The translations under genes and the position numbers were made by a program. This document shows, piece by piece, positions 1-7,697 of a stretch of 33,475 nt of DNA. Source of the stretch: Pseudonocardiales bacterium (GTDB lineage: Bacteria; Actinomycetota; Actinomycetes; Mycobacteriales; Jatrophihabitantaceae); assembly GCA_030840295.1 (NCBI GenBank), contig JAVEET010000174.1, positions 1 through 33,475 on the forward strand, written 5' to 3'. Every line of letters starts with the position of its first letter. Position 1 is the stretch's first letter. The notes beneath the pieces were generated by a model, which saw only the letters and a program-made list of their open reading frames with translations, made no database searches and had not been told where the DNA came from.

Positions 1-662
1 ATGGCCAGTGTGTTCGGCCCGTACTGCCCGGTGCCGACCGGGAAGAAGCCGCGGGCGTGCATCTGGTCCTGGAATCGCTTGATCGTGGAATTCCAGTCCC
101 CGTAGTGGAACCACCGCGCTCCGGGGAAGGCCGGGATCGATGAAGAGCCTCCCGGCCCGGCGACCGAGCCGGGAACGCTTATGTCACTGATGCGTCCAGA
201 GCGCGCGTCACCGTCTTCGCGAAGTCCCAGGATGGTCGCGCACTGCCACGGCTGCCAGCCCCGCTCGCGGTAGAGGATGAGGGCGCGAGCGTCCTGTTCA
301 CCTACGGAGGCGCTACTGGGGTAGCCGGTGCCCCCGACGCTCCGCCAGGTAGCAAGGTCGAATTGATAGGCGCCGTAATGCCCGTTGCCCGTGTTGATCG
401 AATAGTTGTTGCTCGACTCGCACTGGCGCAGCCGCAACCAGGCGTTGGCCGAGGGGTCTGCCGATGCCGCACCGATAGGCAGCATCGCGATCGTGGCAAC
501 ACCGCCCGTCGCAAGCGCGATCGCCCCGGCCCCCCAGCGCTTCGCCCGCCGGCTTCGCGGGCGAACCTCAGCTGGCCGAAGGTGCTCCGGTTCGATCTCC
601 GTCGGTTCTGCCCAGCTTCCGAAAAATGACAATCCGAGACCCGTACCCGGTCCAATAGTCAT
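1..662 (-). CDS. Secreted Rpf-like transglycosylase with C-terminal peptidoglycan-binding-like region (partial, runs off left edge)
   Basis: The frame is open from an ATG at 662 to the window edge, 220 codons, with the 3' end missing. A GAAGGGA ribosome site lies about 10 nt upstream. Residues 1-42 are a hydrophilic lead with basic residues (RRAKR). A hydrophobic signal segment follows and ends at about GAASA, giving a likely cleavage before DPSANAWL. The next 75 or so residues match the resuscitation-promoting-factor fold: RLRQCESSNNYSIN, the TGNGHYGAYQF turn and a conserved ATWRSVGG. Glu82 in CESSNN sits where Rpf proteins have their catalytic acid. Further on, IKRFQDQMHARGFFPVG and GQYGPNT resemble a PG_binding_1 repeat. 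Rpf enzymes cleave glycan strands of peptidoglycan and promote growth resumption. The family assignment is firm. The C-terminal domain is an inference because only its beginning is visible. Confidence 0.85.
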   Translation of the reverse strand, partial: MTIGPGTGLGLSFFGSWAEPTEIEPEHLRPAEVRPRSRRAKRWGAGAIALATGGVATIAMLPIGAASADPSANAWLRLRQCESSNNYSINTGNGHYGAYQFDLATWRSVGGTGYPSSASVGEQDARALILYRERGWQPWQCATILGLREDGDARSGRISDISVPGSVAGPGGSSSIPAFPGARWFHYGDWNSTIKRFQDQMHARGFFPVGTGQYGPNTLA

Positions 663-734
663 CGGCCATGTCCCTTCACAGCAGTTCGCGCCTTTGTCAC
701 TCTGATCGCCGTTGCCGGGGACAGGGTCACGTAA

Positions 735-1076
735 CCGACGGCCTCACTGCCGTCCCATTGGCAACTACCGTCACACGAGACACATCACCAGCGCAAGTCC
801 GCCGTCGGACGTTGGGCAACGGTGCCCGACCGGTCAGACGAGCAGATCGGGGCTTTCACCACACGGTCTTCACGCTCGAGGGTGGACAGCTATTCGGCCT
901 GCACACCCACCCGCAAGTCGCTACCGACGACTTCCACGAGCATCGCACTGGCCTGGACCACGTCGCGTTCTTCGCTCCATCCGCCTGGCGCAGCCACCTC
1001 CCGCTGCCGAGGCTCGGGTCCAGAGGGTGGCTCTAATGACCTCGGCGTGCACGGCGGCGTTGGGCCATCGTCGCGA
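735..1076 (+). pseudogene. Decayed VOC (glyoxalase/dioxygenase superfamily) gene
   Basis: This 370-bp stretch between two minus-strand genes carries no intact gene. On the plus strand one frame reads VPLATTVTRD, then FHHTVFTLEGGQLFGLHTHP, then EHRTGLDHVAF. This is the typical strand-helix pattern of a small VOC protein, in the right order. After LDHVAF the frame degenerates and stops at 1034-1036. The expected continuation appears in a different frame as NDLGVHGGV (about 1034-1060). No start codon with a ribosome site precedes the homology. I read it as a frameshifted remnant. The sites of lesion are inferred from family memory, not from an alignment. Confidence 0.5.
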
Positions 1077-1233
1077 CCGTTGCGTCGGCGCGATTCAGCA
1101 GGCCTGTGAGGCGCGAGTTCGGGTTCTGCCTGGTAGCGCGAGCGGCCGCCCGGCGCAACACCAATCGAGCCACCGGCAGCGCGACGGCGAGTGCCAGCCA
1201 GGTCCGAAGGCGGGTCGACAGCAACATCCACAT
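1033..1233 (-). CDS. Small membrane-associated hypothetical protein, 66 aa
   Basis: This is a short ORF with a good ribosome site (GAGGAG, 7 nt before the ATG at 1233) and a sensible composition. It has a hydrophobic stretch at about residues 11-25 (TWLALAVALPVARLVL), then a strongly basic tail with many Arg residues and a C-terminal RRRARRGH. This suggests a single membrane anchor with a cationic cytoplasmic tail. Its 3' end overlaps the VOC remnant on the opposite strand. I do not recognise a named family and assign no function. The main support is the ribosome site and the membrane-anchor pattern, so it could still be spurious. Confidence 0.5.
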   Translation of the reverse strand: MWMLLSTRLRTWLALAVALPVARLVLRRAAARATRQNPNSRLTGLLNRADATVATMAQRRRARRGH

Positions 1234-1347
1234 GTGATATCTCCTCTTCGAGCCTGCGCGACTTCCTTCTCGGCGAGCTTACTGTTCTCGTCAGTGGCGG
1301 TAGGGCCGGTATTCCGCTCTTCAATGAAGCAGGGTAGACACTGAACG

Positions 1348-2268
1348 ATGGTCCTTGGCACCGAGCCGGGCGGGGACCCGAGCGCAGAAACTCGGCAGCG
1401 CGGCCGGCTCGTCGTCCTCGGCTCAGCGAATGTCGACCTGGTGCTCGGCGTCCGCGCGCTGCCGTCGCCGGGAGAGACGGTGATGGGTGGTGTGCCGAGT
1501 CGCGGCTTCGGCGGCAAGGGTGCGAATCAGGCCGTCGCCGCTGCCCGCGACGGGGGTCTCGTATCCTTCATCGGGGCAGTCGGCGGTGACGCCGACGGTC
1601 ACGCAATCGCGCGCCAGCTGACTCGCGAGCGCATCGACGTGTCGCGGCTTCGTCGTCTCGGCCATGCCACCACCGGCTTGGCCGTCGTGATCGTGGCGGG
1701 CGACGGTGAAAACTCGATCGTCGTCGTGCCCGGGGCCAATGCTGAGCTGACCCGGCTCTCCCAAGACGACCTGGACTGCGTAGCGGGAGCAGCGGTCCTC
1801 TTGTTGCAGTTGGAAACGCCGCTAGCCGCGGCGAGTGCAGCGGCGCGCGCGGCTCGCGGGTTGGTCATCCTCAACGCCGCGCCGGCCATGCAGCTGCCCG
1901 ACGAGCTGCTGTCAGCGGTCGACGTGCTGGTCGTCAATGAATCCGAGGCGGCGGCGCAGCCGGCTGCGGTGGCTCAGGTCCCGGTAGTCGTGACTACCCT
2001 CGGCGCCGATGGAGTCCTGCTCCACCGGGACGGCTTGCCAGACCTGCATGTGCCGGGCCGCGCCGTGGCAGCTGTGGACACCACCGGAGCCGGCGACACC
2101 TTCTGCGGCGTGCTGGCGGCCACACTCGCGTCAGGCCGGCCATGGCCGACCGCGCTGCACCGAGCCAATGCGGCGGCGTCGCTGTCCGTTCAGCGCCGAG
2201 GCGCGCAGAACTCGCTGCCGACAGCTGCCGAGATCGACATTGCCCTTAGCCACGCTGCAGATCAGTGA
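1348..2268 (+). CDS. PfkB-family carbohydrate kinase, ribokinase-like
   Basis: The product is 306 aa, the usual length for a ribokinase. About 20 N-terminal residues precede the first strand, LVVLGSANVDLVLGV, with the substrate-loop Asn-Val-Asp. The first PfkB signature follows as GGKGANQAVAAAR. The second is DTTGAGDTFCG, in which Asp250 of GAGD is the expected catalytic base and the Gly residues form the anion hole. The enzyme should phosphorylate a sugar or nucleoside hydroxyl using ATP in the cytosol. Ribose is the default guess but no substrate is shown by context. It is convergent with the Nit1C operon, and its last 23 nt overlap the 3' end of the glycosyltransferase gene. No strong ribosome site is seen before the ATG. 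Confidence 0.85.
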   Translation: MVLGTEPGGDPSAETRQRGRLVVLGSANVDLVLGVRALPSPGETVMGGVPSRGFGGKGANQAVAAARDGGLVSFIGAVGGDADGHAIARQLTRERIDVSRLRRLGHATTGLAVVIVAGDGENSIVVVPGANAELTRLSQDDLDCVAGAAVLLLQLETPLAAASAAARAARGLVILNAAPAMQLPDELLSAVDVLVVNESEAAAQPAAVAQVPVVVTTLGADGVLLHRDGLPDLHVPGRAVAAVDTTGAGDTFCGVLAATLASGRPWPTALHRANAAASLSVQRRGAQNSLPTAAEIDIALSHAADQ

Positions 2269-3340
2269 CGCGGTTGTAGAACCTGAGGTGCGCCGCTGCC
2301 GAGTCTTGCCAGCTGTAGCGGGCGGCCAGCGTACGGGCGTCCGCGAGCTGCCCGGTAGGCGGTGCGTTGATGGCGGCGAGCAGGGCGTCCGCGATGCCCG
2401 ACCGGGTGTTGGCGAAGGCCGCGGCGCCGGTATAGATCTCTCTGAGCACGGGCAGGTCTCGCATCACCACCGGGGTGCCGGCGGCCATGGCCTCCATAGC
2501 CGCTAAGCCGAATCCTTCCTTGATGGAGGGGAATGCGAAGACGGCGGCCTGTGCAACCAGCGCCGGCAACCTGTCATTGGCGACAGTGCCCAGGACGGTC
2601 ATCCGCACGCCCAGTTCGTCGGCTCGGTGAAAGACCTGCTGCCGGTAGTCGCGGTAGTCGAAGAGGGTTTCTCCACCGGCGATGACCAGATCGACGTCCG
2701 GTCGATCGCGCTGCAGGCCGGCCATCGCCTCGATCAGGTCGGTGGTGCCCTTGCGGGGTTCTATGCCACCGACGGCCAGGACGTAGGTACCGAGCTGATC
2801 GGCCCAGTCACGGCGGCCCTGATGGTCGGTCGCCGCTTGCGCGAAGCGGTCGGAGTCGACGCCGTTGGGTATCACCTCTGCCCGGAGGCCCCAACCGTCC
2901 GCGACCTCAGTGGCGACGGCGGCTGATACGCAGATGTGCGCGTACGGGCGCACGATGGCGCGCTCGTGGCAGGCAGCCAGTTCGGGCGTGGTGAAGTTGT
3001 CGAGGTGGTGGATGGTGCGGATGCACCGCGGGACGGCGTTGGCGCTGATGCAGTCCTGCGCGTGCACGATGTCGTATCCGGATGGGTCGAACGCTTCCGC
3101 GAGCCGCTGGATGGATCGCACGATGCGGGTACCGACCTCTTCGCCCTCGATCTCCGGCAGCGGCACCAGCCGCAGTCCGACGCGCGGATCGACCGGCCGG
3201 AAGAAGGTGCTGTCCCCGCCTCGGGCCAGGCTCCACACGTCGACCTGGTGGCCGGCGGCCGCCAGCGCTTCGGCGACGGCGAGGGTGTGCACGACCCCGC
3301 CGCGTGGCCGCGTCGAGTAAGTGAGCTGCGCGATACGCAT
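2246..3340 (-). CDS. GT4 glycosyltransferase, MSMEG_0565-like, last gene of the Nit1C operon
   Basis: The product is 364 aa from the ATG at 3340, where MRIAQLTYSTRPRGGVVHT begins a GT-B N-terminal Rossmann domain with the glycine-rich donor loop. The C-terminal half shows the GT4 pattern: YVLAVGGIEPRKG, then EGFGLAAMEAMAAGTPV with the E-x7-E donor-binding pair. It should transfer a sugar from an activated donor to an unknown acceptor. It starts 1 nt after the stop of the upstream nitrilase-like gene, so it is co-transcribed with the Nit1C genes. A glycosyltransferase of this kind (MSMEG_0565 family) accompanies the cluster in mycobacteria. Its role there is unknown. A fusion start further upstream in the same frame is possible but would run through the neighbouring gene. 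Confidence 0.8.
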   Translation of the reverse strand: MRIAQLTYSTRPRGGVVHTLAVAEALAAAGHQVDVWSLARGGDSTFFRPVDPRVGLRLVPLPEIEGEEVGTRIVRSIQRLAEAFDPSGYDIVHAQDCISANAVPRCIRTIHHLDNFTTPELAACHERAIVRPYAHICVSAAVATEVADGWGLRAEVIPNGVDSDRFAQAATDHQGRRDWADQLGTYVLAVGGIEPRKGTTDLIEAMAGLQRDRPDVDLVIAGGETLFDYRDYRQQVFHRADELGVRMTVLGTVANDRLPALVAQAAVFAFPSIKEGFGLAAMEAMAAGTPVVMRDLPVLREIYTGAAAFANTRSGIADALLAAINAPPTGQLADARTLAARYSWQDSAAAHLRFYNRVTDLQRG

Positions 3341-3341
3341 A

Positions 3342-4187
3342 TCAGGCTTGGGCTTTGTCGAGGTAGAGCTCGGGTCGTCGTTCGGTGAGATGGTGCAGCA
3401 CCAACCGGGCGCGGTCGACCTCGGCCTCGACGTCGACCTCGGCGACGGCCAGTCCCGCTTTGGCCCAGGTGCGGGCAAGTACCTCGCCGCCGGGACCGAC
3501 GACCTTGGACTGGCCGAGGAAGCGGAGGCCGCCGGTCGTGCCGGTCTGGTTGGCCGAGACCCACACCACCTGGTTTTCCGCGGCGCGGGCGCAGTCATAG
3601 AGGTCGAACAGCCGCGATTGACGGTCCTTGGGTAGCCGATCTGCTCGGCCCGTAATGCTCGCCGGCCAGGCGGACAGGCAGGCAATGATCCTGGCGCCGC
3701 CGAGGGCCAGCGTGCGTGCAGCTTCGGGAAAGGTCTTGTCGTAGTCGATCAGCATGCCCATCCGACCGATCGGTGTGTCGAAGGCGTCGAGCCGGTCGCC
3801 TGCGGAGTAGACCAGCGCCTCACCTGGCGGCTGGTGCACCTTTCGGTACCGGCCCAGCACGCCGTCTCCATGCACGCACACTGCCGAGTTCCAGCGGCGA
3901 GCGCCCTGGCGTTCGCTGTAACCGAAGCAGACGATCATGTCGCCGGCCAACCCGATGATGCGCCGGATCTCGAGCGAGTCGGGCGCAATTGCGGGCGGTA
4001 GCGCGCCGGGATCAGGTGAGCGCAGATCCGCGAGGTATCCGCCCAATGCGGCGTCCGGCAACACCAGTAGCCGGGCGTCCACCTTCCGCGCAGCCTCGAT
4101 GATCATGCCGATGCGGTCTACCGAGCGGGGGAGGTCCCGCCCGAAGTGTGCCGATGCGGCCGCGATACGCAGTGGCCCGCTGATCAC
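3342..4187 (-). CDS. Nitrilase-superfamily pseudoenzyme lacking catalytic Glu and Cys
   Basis: The product is 281 aa from a GTG at 4187 that overlaps the upstream stop codon as GTGA. It aligns throughout with the nitrilase encoded 1.2 kb upstream: HFGRDL near the N terminus, LPDAALGGYL, RKVHQPPGE, GRMGMLIDYDKTFPEAAR, WVSANQTGT and ELYLDKAQ near the end. The nitrilase triad is Glu-Lys-Cys. Here the positions read Asp45, Lys116 and Asp148, so only the lysine is kept. The fold is intact and the frame is undamaged, so this is not a decaying gene. It is probably a duplicated, non-hydrolytic partner or ligand-binding protein. It may form hetero-oligomers with the active paralogue, since nitrilases assemble into spirals. 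That last point is inference. Confidence 0.85.
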   Translation of the reverse strand: MISGPLRIAAASAHFGRDLPRSVDRIGMIIEAARKVDARLLVLPDAALGGYLADLRSPDPGALPPAIAPDSLEIRRIIGLAGDMIVCFGYSERQGARRWNSAVCVHGDGVLGRYRKVHQPPGEALVYSAGDRLDAFDTPIGRMGMLIDYDKTFPEAARTLALGGARIIACLSAWPASITGRADRLPKDRQSRLFDLYDCARAAENQVVWVSANQTGTTGGLRFLGQSKVVGPGGEVLARTWAKAGLAVAEVDVEAEVDRARLVLHHLTERRPELYLDKAQA

Positions 4188-5443
4188 CGGGCGGCACTCG
4201 CGGCAAGCTTGCCACTGTGCTCACGGGCCCGAAGCTGGGCAGCGAGGTAGCCGGCGTCGACTTCGATACCGGCGAACCTGCCGGAGCCCCAAGTGTGCAA
4301 CCACGGCAACCCGATGAAATAGAGACCCGGGACGGCGGTGACGCCGCGCAGCTGCTGCGGATGCCCGGCACCGTCGAAGACTCCGGCGTGCAGCCAGCGG
4401 TAGTCGCGGCTGAAGCCGGTCGCCCACACCACGGCCGCCAACTCACCGACCGGTAGGCGCGAGCCACGGTAGGCCGCCGGGCGCCACACCGGCCGGTACC
4501 GGGACGGCTCAATGGCCGACCGGATGGCGTTCCTGGCGATGTGATCATCGATCATCTGATTGATGCCGTTGTACACCGCGTCGGCGGCGTCGAGGCTCTG
4601 CTCGAGATCGTTGGCGAAGACCAGTTCGCTGCCAGCGATGTCTCGTAGGTGGCCGTGCAATGTCATGCCGGCGATCGCGAATGCGCGCAGGTCGATGTCG
4701 CGGCCGCCACCGCGTCCGGTGACGTAGTGGTTCGTCTTGTCCTGGCTGCGTTCCTCGACAGGTTTGTCGGTGACCGGTTTGGCGTAGTGGCCGGTGTCGT
4801 GCAGCCAGGCGATGACGTCTCGGCCGCGATACCGGCGGGCGAAGCGTGGGGCGTTACCGACGGCCAGGTGCACGTCGCGACCGGCGAGCAGCAGGTCCTC
4901 GGCGATCTGCGCGCCGGACTGCCCGGTGCCGACCACGAGCACCGGACCGCCAGGTAGCTGCTGCGGGTTCTTGTATTGGGAGGAGTGCAACTGCAGTACC
5001 TGCTGGGGAAGCCGTTCGGCCATCCGCGGGATGGAGGGATCGTGGTATCCGCCGGTGGCGACGACGACCTGCTCGGCGCGGATGGAACCTTCCGCGGTGG
5101 TCACATCGAAACCGTCGCCGTCCGCTGCGGGCCTCAGCGAAGTGACTGTGGTGTGTTCACGGACGGGCGGGTCGAAACTGGCGACGTAGCCGGCGAGCCA
5201 GTCGGTGAGCTCCGTAGCGACCATGAACCCGTCCGGGTCCGGCCCGTCGTAGCTGTAGCCGGGCAACCGGCACTGCCAGTTCGGGGTCACCAGGCAGAAG
5301 CTGTCCCAGCGGGCATCACGCCAGGAATGCAGGAGGGTGTCGCGTTCGAGTACGACGTGCTCGATGCCATCGCGCGTGAGGTGCCAGCTCACCGCGAGGC
5401 CGGCGTGTCCGCCGCCGATGATGACGACCGGGATCCGTTCCAT
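4184..5443 (-). CDS. Flavin-dependent monooxygenase/oxidoreductase, MSMEG_0569-like (Nit1C)
   Basis: The product is 419 aa. The ATG at 5443 shares one base with the stop of the upstream nitrilase (TGATG). It begins VVIIGGGHAGLAVSWHL, the FAD-binding Rossmann GxGxxG variant. A second dinucleotide site follows as VLVVGTGQSGAQIAEDL, typical of class B flavoprotein monooxygenases that use NADPH. VVWATGFSRDY matches the C-terminal ATG motif of that group. The C-terminal part has GLPWLHTWGSGRFAGI, conserved in members of this cluster from memory. It is expected to oxygenate an organic substrate, with FAD regenerated by NAD(P)H. The physiological substrate in Nit1C clusters is not established. Position and family both support membership of the operon. 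Confidence 0.85.
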   Translation of the reverse strand: MERIPVVIIGGGHAGLAVSWHLTRDGIEHVVLERDTLLHSWRDARWDSFCLVTPNWQCRLPGYSYDGPDPDGFMVATELTDWLAGYVASFDPPVREHTTVTSLRPAADGDGFDVTTAEGSIRAEQVVVATGGYHDPSIPRMAERLPQQVLQLHSSQYKNPQQLPGGPVLVVGTGQSGAQIAEDLLLAGRDVHLAVGNAPRFARRYRGRDVIAWLHDTGHYAKPVTDKPVEERSQDKTNHYVTGRGGGRDIDLRAFAIAGMTLHGHLRDIAGSELVFANDLEQSLDAADAVYNGINQMIDDHIARNAIRSAIEPSRYRPVWRPAAYRGSRLPVGELAAVVWATGFSRDYRWLHAGVFDGAGHPQQLRGVTAVPGLYFIGLPWLHTWGSGRFAGIEVDAGYLAAQLRAREHSGKLAASAAR

Positions 5444-6276
5444 CAGCTGTGCGCCTGGCTCAGATAAGCGGCTGGGCGTCGGTCGCGGAGGTGGAACATT
5501 CCGCCTCGCGCCGCGTGCAGCATCCGCTCGAGGTCGACGCTGGCGACTGCCATGCCCGGCGAAGTACCAGTACTGGCGAGCACATCCCCACCGCAATCGA
5601 CGATCTTTGCGCTGGCCACGAACCGCATCGTTCCGAAGGTGCCGGACTGGTTGGCCGATACCCAGAGCACCTGATTCTCCAGCGCGCGTGCCCGGTCGTA
5701 GAGATCGAACCGACGGGTCCACCGATCGTCGGCCAGGTCTGGGCTCGGGTTCGTTCGCGCGGCCGGCCAGGCCGACATGCAACAGATGATGTCGGCACCG
5801 TCCAGCGCCAGCGCCCGGGCGGATTCGGGAAACGCCTTGTCGTAACAGATCATCATCCCCAGCCGCCCGACCGGCGAGTCGAAGGCGTCGAAGCTGTCGC
5901 CGGCCGCGTAGGAGACACCCTCGCCGAGTGGTTGGTGCACCTTGCGGTGCACGCCGAGTAGTCCGTCGCCGGTCAGCGCGATCGCTGTGTTGTACCGGAT
6001 AGCGTTGTCGGCTTCGCAGATCCCAGCCGTGACGACGAGGTCACCGGCCAGTGCGGTCAGCCGCTTGACCTCGGGGCCGTCGATGTCGAGTGCCGGTGGC
6101 AGTGAGGCCGGGCCGCCATTCAGGGTTGACAGGTACCCGCCGAGCGTCGCCTCAGGCAGGACGACCAGCTCGGCGCCCCGGCTGCGGGCCTGGTCGAGCA
6201 GTTCTTCGATTCGGGCGAAGGCCGCGTCCAGGTCACGGCCGAAGTTGGCCGCGACCGCCGCCACGGTGATGGGCAT
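5443..6276 (-). CDS. Nitrilase, Nit1C type (Sll0784-like)
   Basis: The product is 277 aa. The start chosen is the ATG at 6276, preceded by AAGGAG at good spacing; an in-frame ATG at 6309 would overlap the upstream stop as ATGA but has a poorer context. The full catalytic triad is present: Glu42 in VVLPEATLGGY, Lys112 in HRKVHQP and Cys144 in GMMICYDKAFPE. Other family features are YNTAIAL and WVSANQSGTFG. Nitrilases convert R-CN to the acid and ammonia through a thioimidate on the cysteine. The Nit1C enzyme is the core member of a cluster linked to cyanide assimilation and nitrogen starvation. Compare it with the triad-less paralogue two genes downstream. Confidence 0.92.
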   Translation of the reverse strand: MPITVAAVAANFGRDLDAAFARIEELLDQARSRGAELVVLPEATLGGYLSTLNGGPASLPPALDIDGPEVKRLTALAGDLVVTAGICEADNAIRYNTAIALTGDGLLGVHRKVHQPLGEGVSYAAGDSFDAFDSPVGRLGMMICYDKAFPESARALALDGADIICCMSAWPAARTNPSPDLADDRWTRRFDLYDRARALENQVLWVSANQSGTFGTMRFVASAKIVDCGGDVLASTGTSPGMAVASVDLERMLHAARGGMFHLRDRRPAAYLSQAHS

Positions 6277-6305
6277 GCCAGTTCTCCTTCGAACATCAAC
6301 GGAAT

Positions 6306-7697
6306 TCATGCGGTGCCGAGACCGGTGACGGCACCATTGATCGCGGGCGTGAGTTCACCGTCGGGCCAGCGCAACGCGACACCAGCGCCGGCAACAAGTT
6401 CACCGCATACCGCGCTGGTTGCCGGACCCGGAGGTGGCAGCGACGCGCCGGGGTGGTCGGTAGTGAGCATGGCAAAGCCCGGGAAACAGGCAAGCCAGTC
6501 AGCGGTGCTGGCCGCAGCCGGTGTCGGCACCGCGGCGATGTCGAGCACCGCACCGCAGCCACTGGCCTCCGCGAGCATGCCGAGCGTTCCGACGGTGCCG
6601 GCCATGCTCACGTCCTTCGCGGCGGCGGGAGCGGTCGCGGCGACGAGGCCGAGCATGGACCGCAGGTGCTCACCGGACCGGGTCGTGGTGGAGTCCCACT
6701 GGCGTCCGGTGTGTCCATGCCGCCACCCGCCGCCGAGATCGGCCGTGAGCGTGACAGCGTGGCCGGGGCGGCCGCCGCCGGCGGGGACCGGACGCTCGGT
6801 TCGTCCCAAAGCCGTCACGCTCAGCGCGGCGGGGACCCCGAACTGGGTATGCCCACCTACTACCGGCACTTGGTACGCCTCGCTTGCCGCGCGTAGCCCA
6901 GCGAGGATGCGGGCAGCGAAGGATGCGTCACGCGCCGCCACCGAGTCCAGGAGCGCCACCGGGTGGGCGCCCATGGCGCAGAGATCGTTGAGGTTCACCA
7001 ATACCCCGCACCAACCTGCCCATTCCGGGTCGCGTTCCACCAGAGACGGGACGATCGCGTCACAAGCAGCGACCAGATCGCTTCCCGGCACCGGGACGCC
7101 GTCGTCACCGACGAAGCCCGGGCCACCGAGGTGCAGGCCCGCCAGCAGCGCGCCGAGTGGCGCCTTCGTCGCCTGGGCCTGGCCTGCAAAGCGCTCAATC
7201 GGCCACCGCATCTGGAGGTGCGCCGTCCCGGCGACCGCGACCGGGCTCAGCCGCTGCCAACCGAGCCGCCGAAACAGCGGTTCGTTGGCGGCCTGGACGG
7301 AGGCTTCGAGCCTGAGCACACCGCGCTGCTCGGCGTGGGCACAGGCAGCGCGCACCAACGCCGGCCCGATCCCCCCGTGGCGGCGGGCATCCCGCGAAAC
7401 AGCGAGGCGGCTGCCGGTCCACCAGCCGATATCCTGGCCCAGCGTTGCGACTGGCGCCAGCCGGACTCCGCCGAGGATCGTGCCGTCGTCCGCGCGGGCG
7501 ACCAGCACCACGGTGCGTGGATCGTCGTCGGTGTCATCCAGGTCGCTGCCAGAAAATAGTGCCTGCTCATCGACAAAGACGTCGCGCCGCAGCCGCCGGT
7601 ACGCCTCGACCGTGGCCGGGTCGTCGGCGACCTCGATCGTCCAGGCCGGCGCGGCGAGGGTCGCGGCGCCCAGCAGACATGCTCCGAGGGCGTGCAT
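6306..7697 (-). CDS. Fused GNAT acetyltransferase and AIR-synthase-like protein (MSMEG_0567-like, Nit1C)
   Basis: The product is 463 aa; the ATG at 7697 overlaps the radical SAM stop by one base. Residues 20-170 are a GNAT domain: AYRRLRRDVFVDEQ, then SRLAVSRDARRHGGIGPALVRAAC, the acetyl-CoA pyrophosphate loop, and EPLFRRLGWQ. Residues 175-460 resemble AIR synthase/ThiL ATP-binding proteins: GDDGVPVPGSDLVAACD, then VNLNDLCAMGAHPVALLD with a likely metal-binding Asp, VVGGHTQFG, and a long GTVGTLGMLAEASGCG region. In cyanobacteria these are two adjacent genes (sll0786 and sll0787 types). Here they are one polypeptide, as in the mycobacterial form. The reaction is unknown. ATP-dependent activation plus acyl transfer is an inference from the folds. 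Confidence 0.82.
   Translation of the reverse strand: MHALGACLLGAATLAAPAWTIEVADDPATVEAYRRLRRDVFVDEQALFSGSDLDDTDDDPRTVVLVARADDGTILGGVRLAPVATLGQDIGWWTGSRLAVSRDARRHGGIGPALVRAACAHAEQRGVLRLEASVQAANEPLFRRLGWQRLSPVAVAGTAHLQMRWPIERFAGQAQATKAPLGALLAGLHLGGPGFVGDDGVPVPGSDLVAACDAIVPSLVERDPEWAGWCGVLVNLNDLCAMGAHPVALLDSVAARDASFAARILAGLRAASEAYQVPVVGGHTQFGVPAALSVTALGRTERPVPAGGGRPGHAVTLTADLGGGWRHGHTGRQWDSTTTRSGEHLRSMLGLVAATAPAAAKDVSMAGTVGTLGMLAEASGCGAVLDIAAVPTPAAASTADWLACFPGFAMLTTDHPGASLPPPGPATSAVCGELVAGAGVALRWPDGELTPAINGAVTGLGTA

Noticed and set aside
2872-3564. Long open frame on the minus strand overlapping the glycosyltransferase and nitrilase-like genes
   Set aside because: Arg/Ser/Pro-rich product with no motif, in the wrong phase of two well-supported genes; a GC-driven shadow frame.
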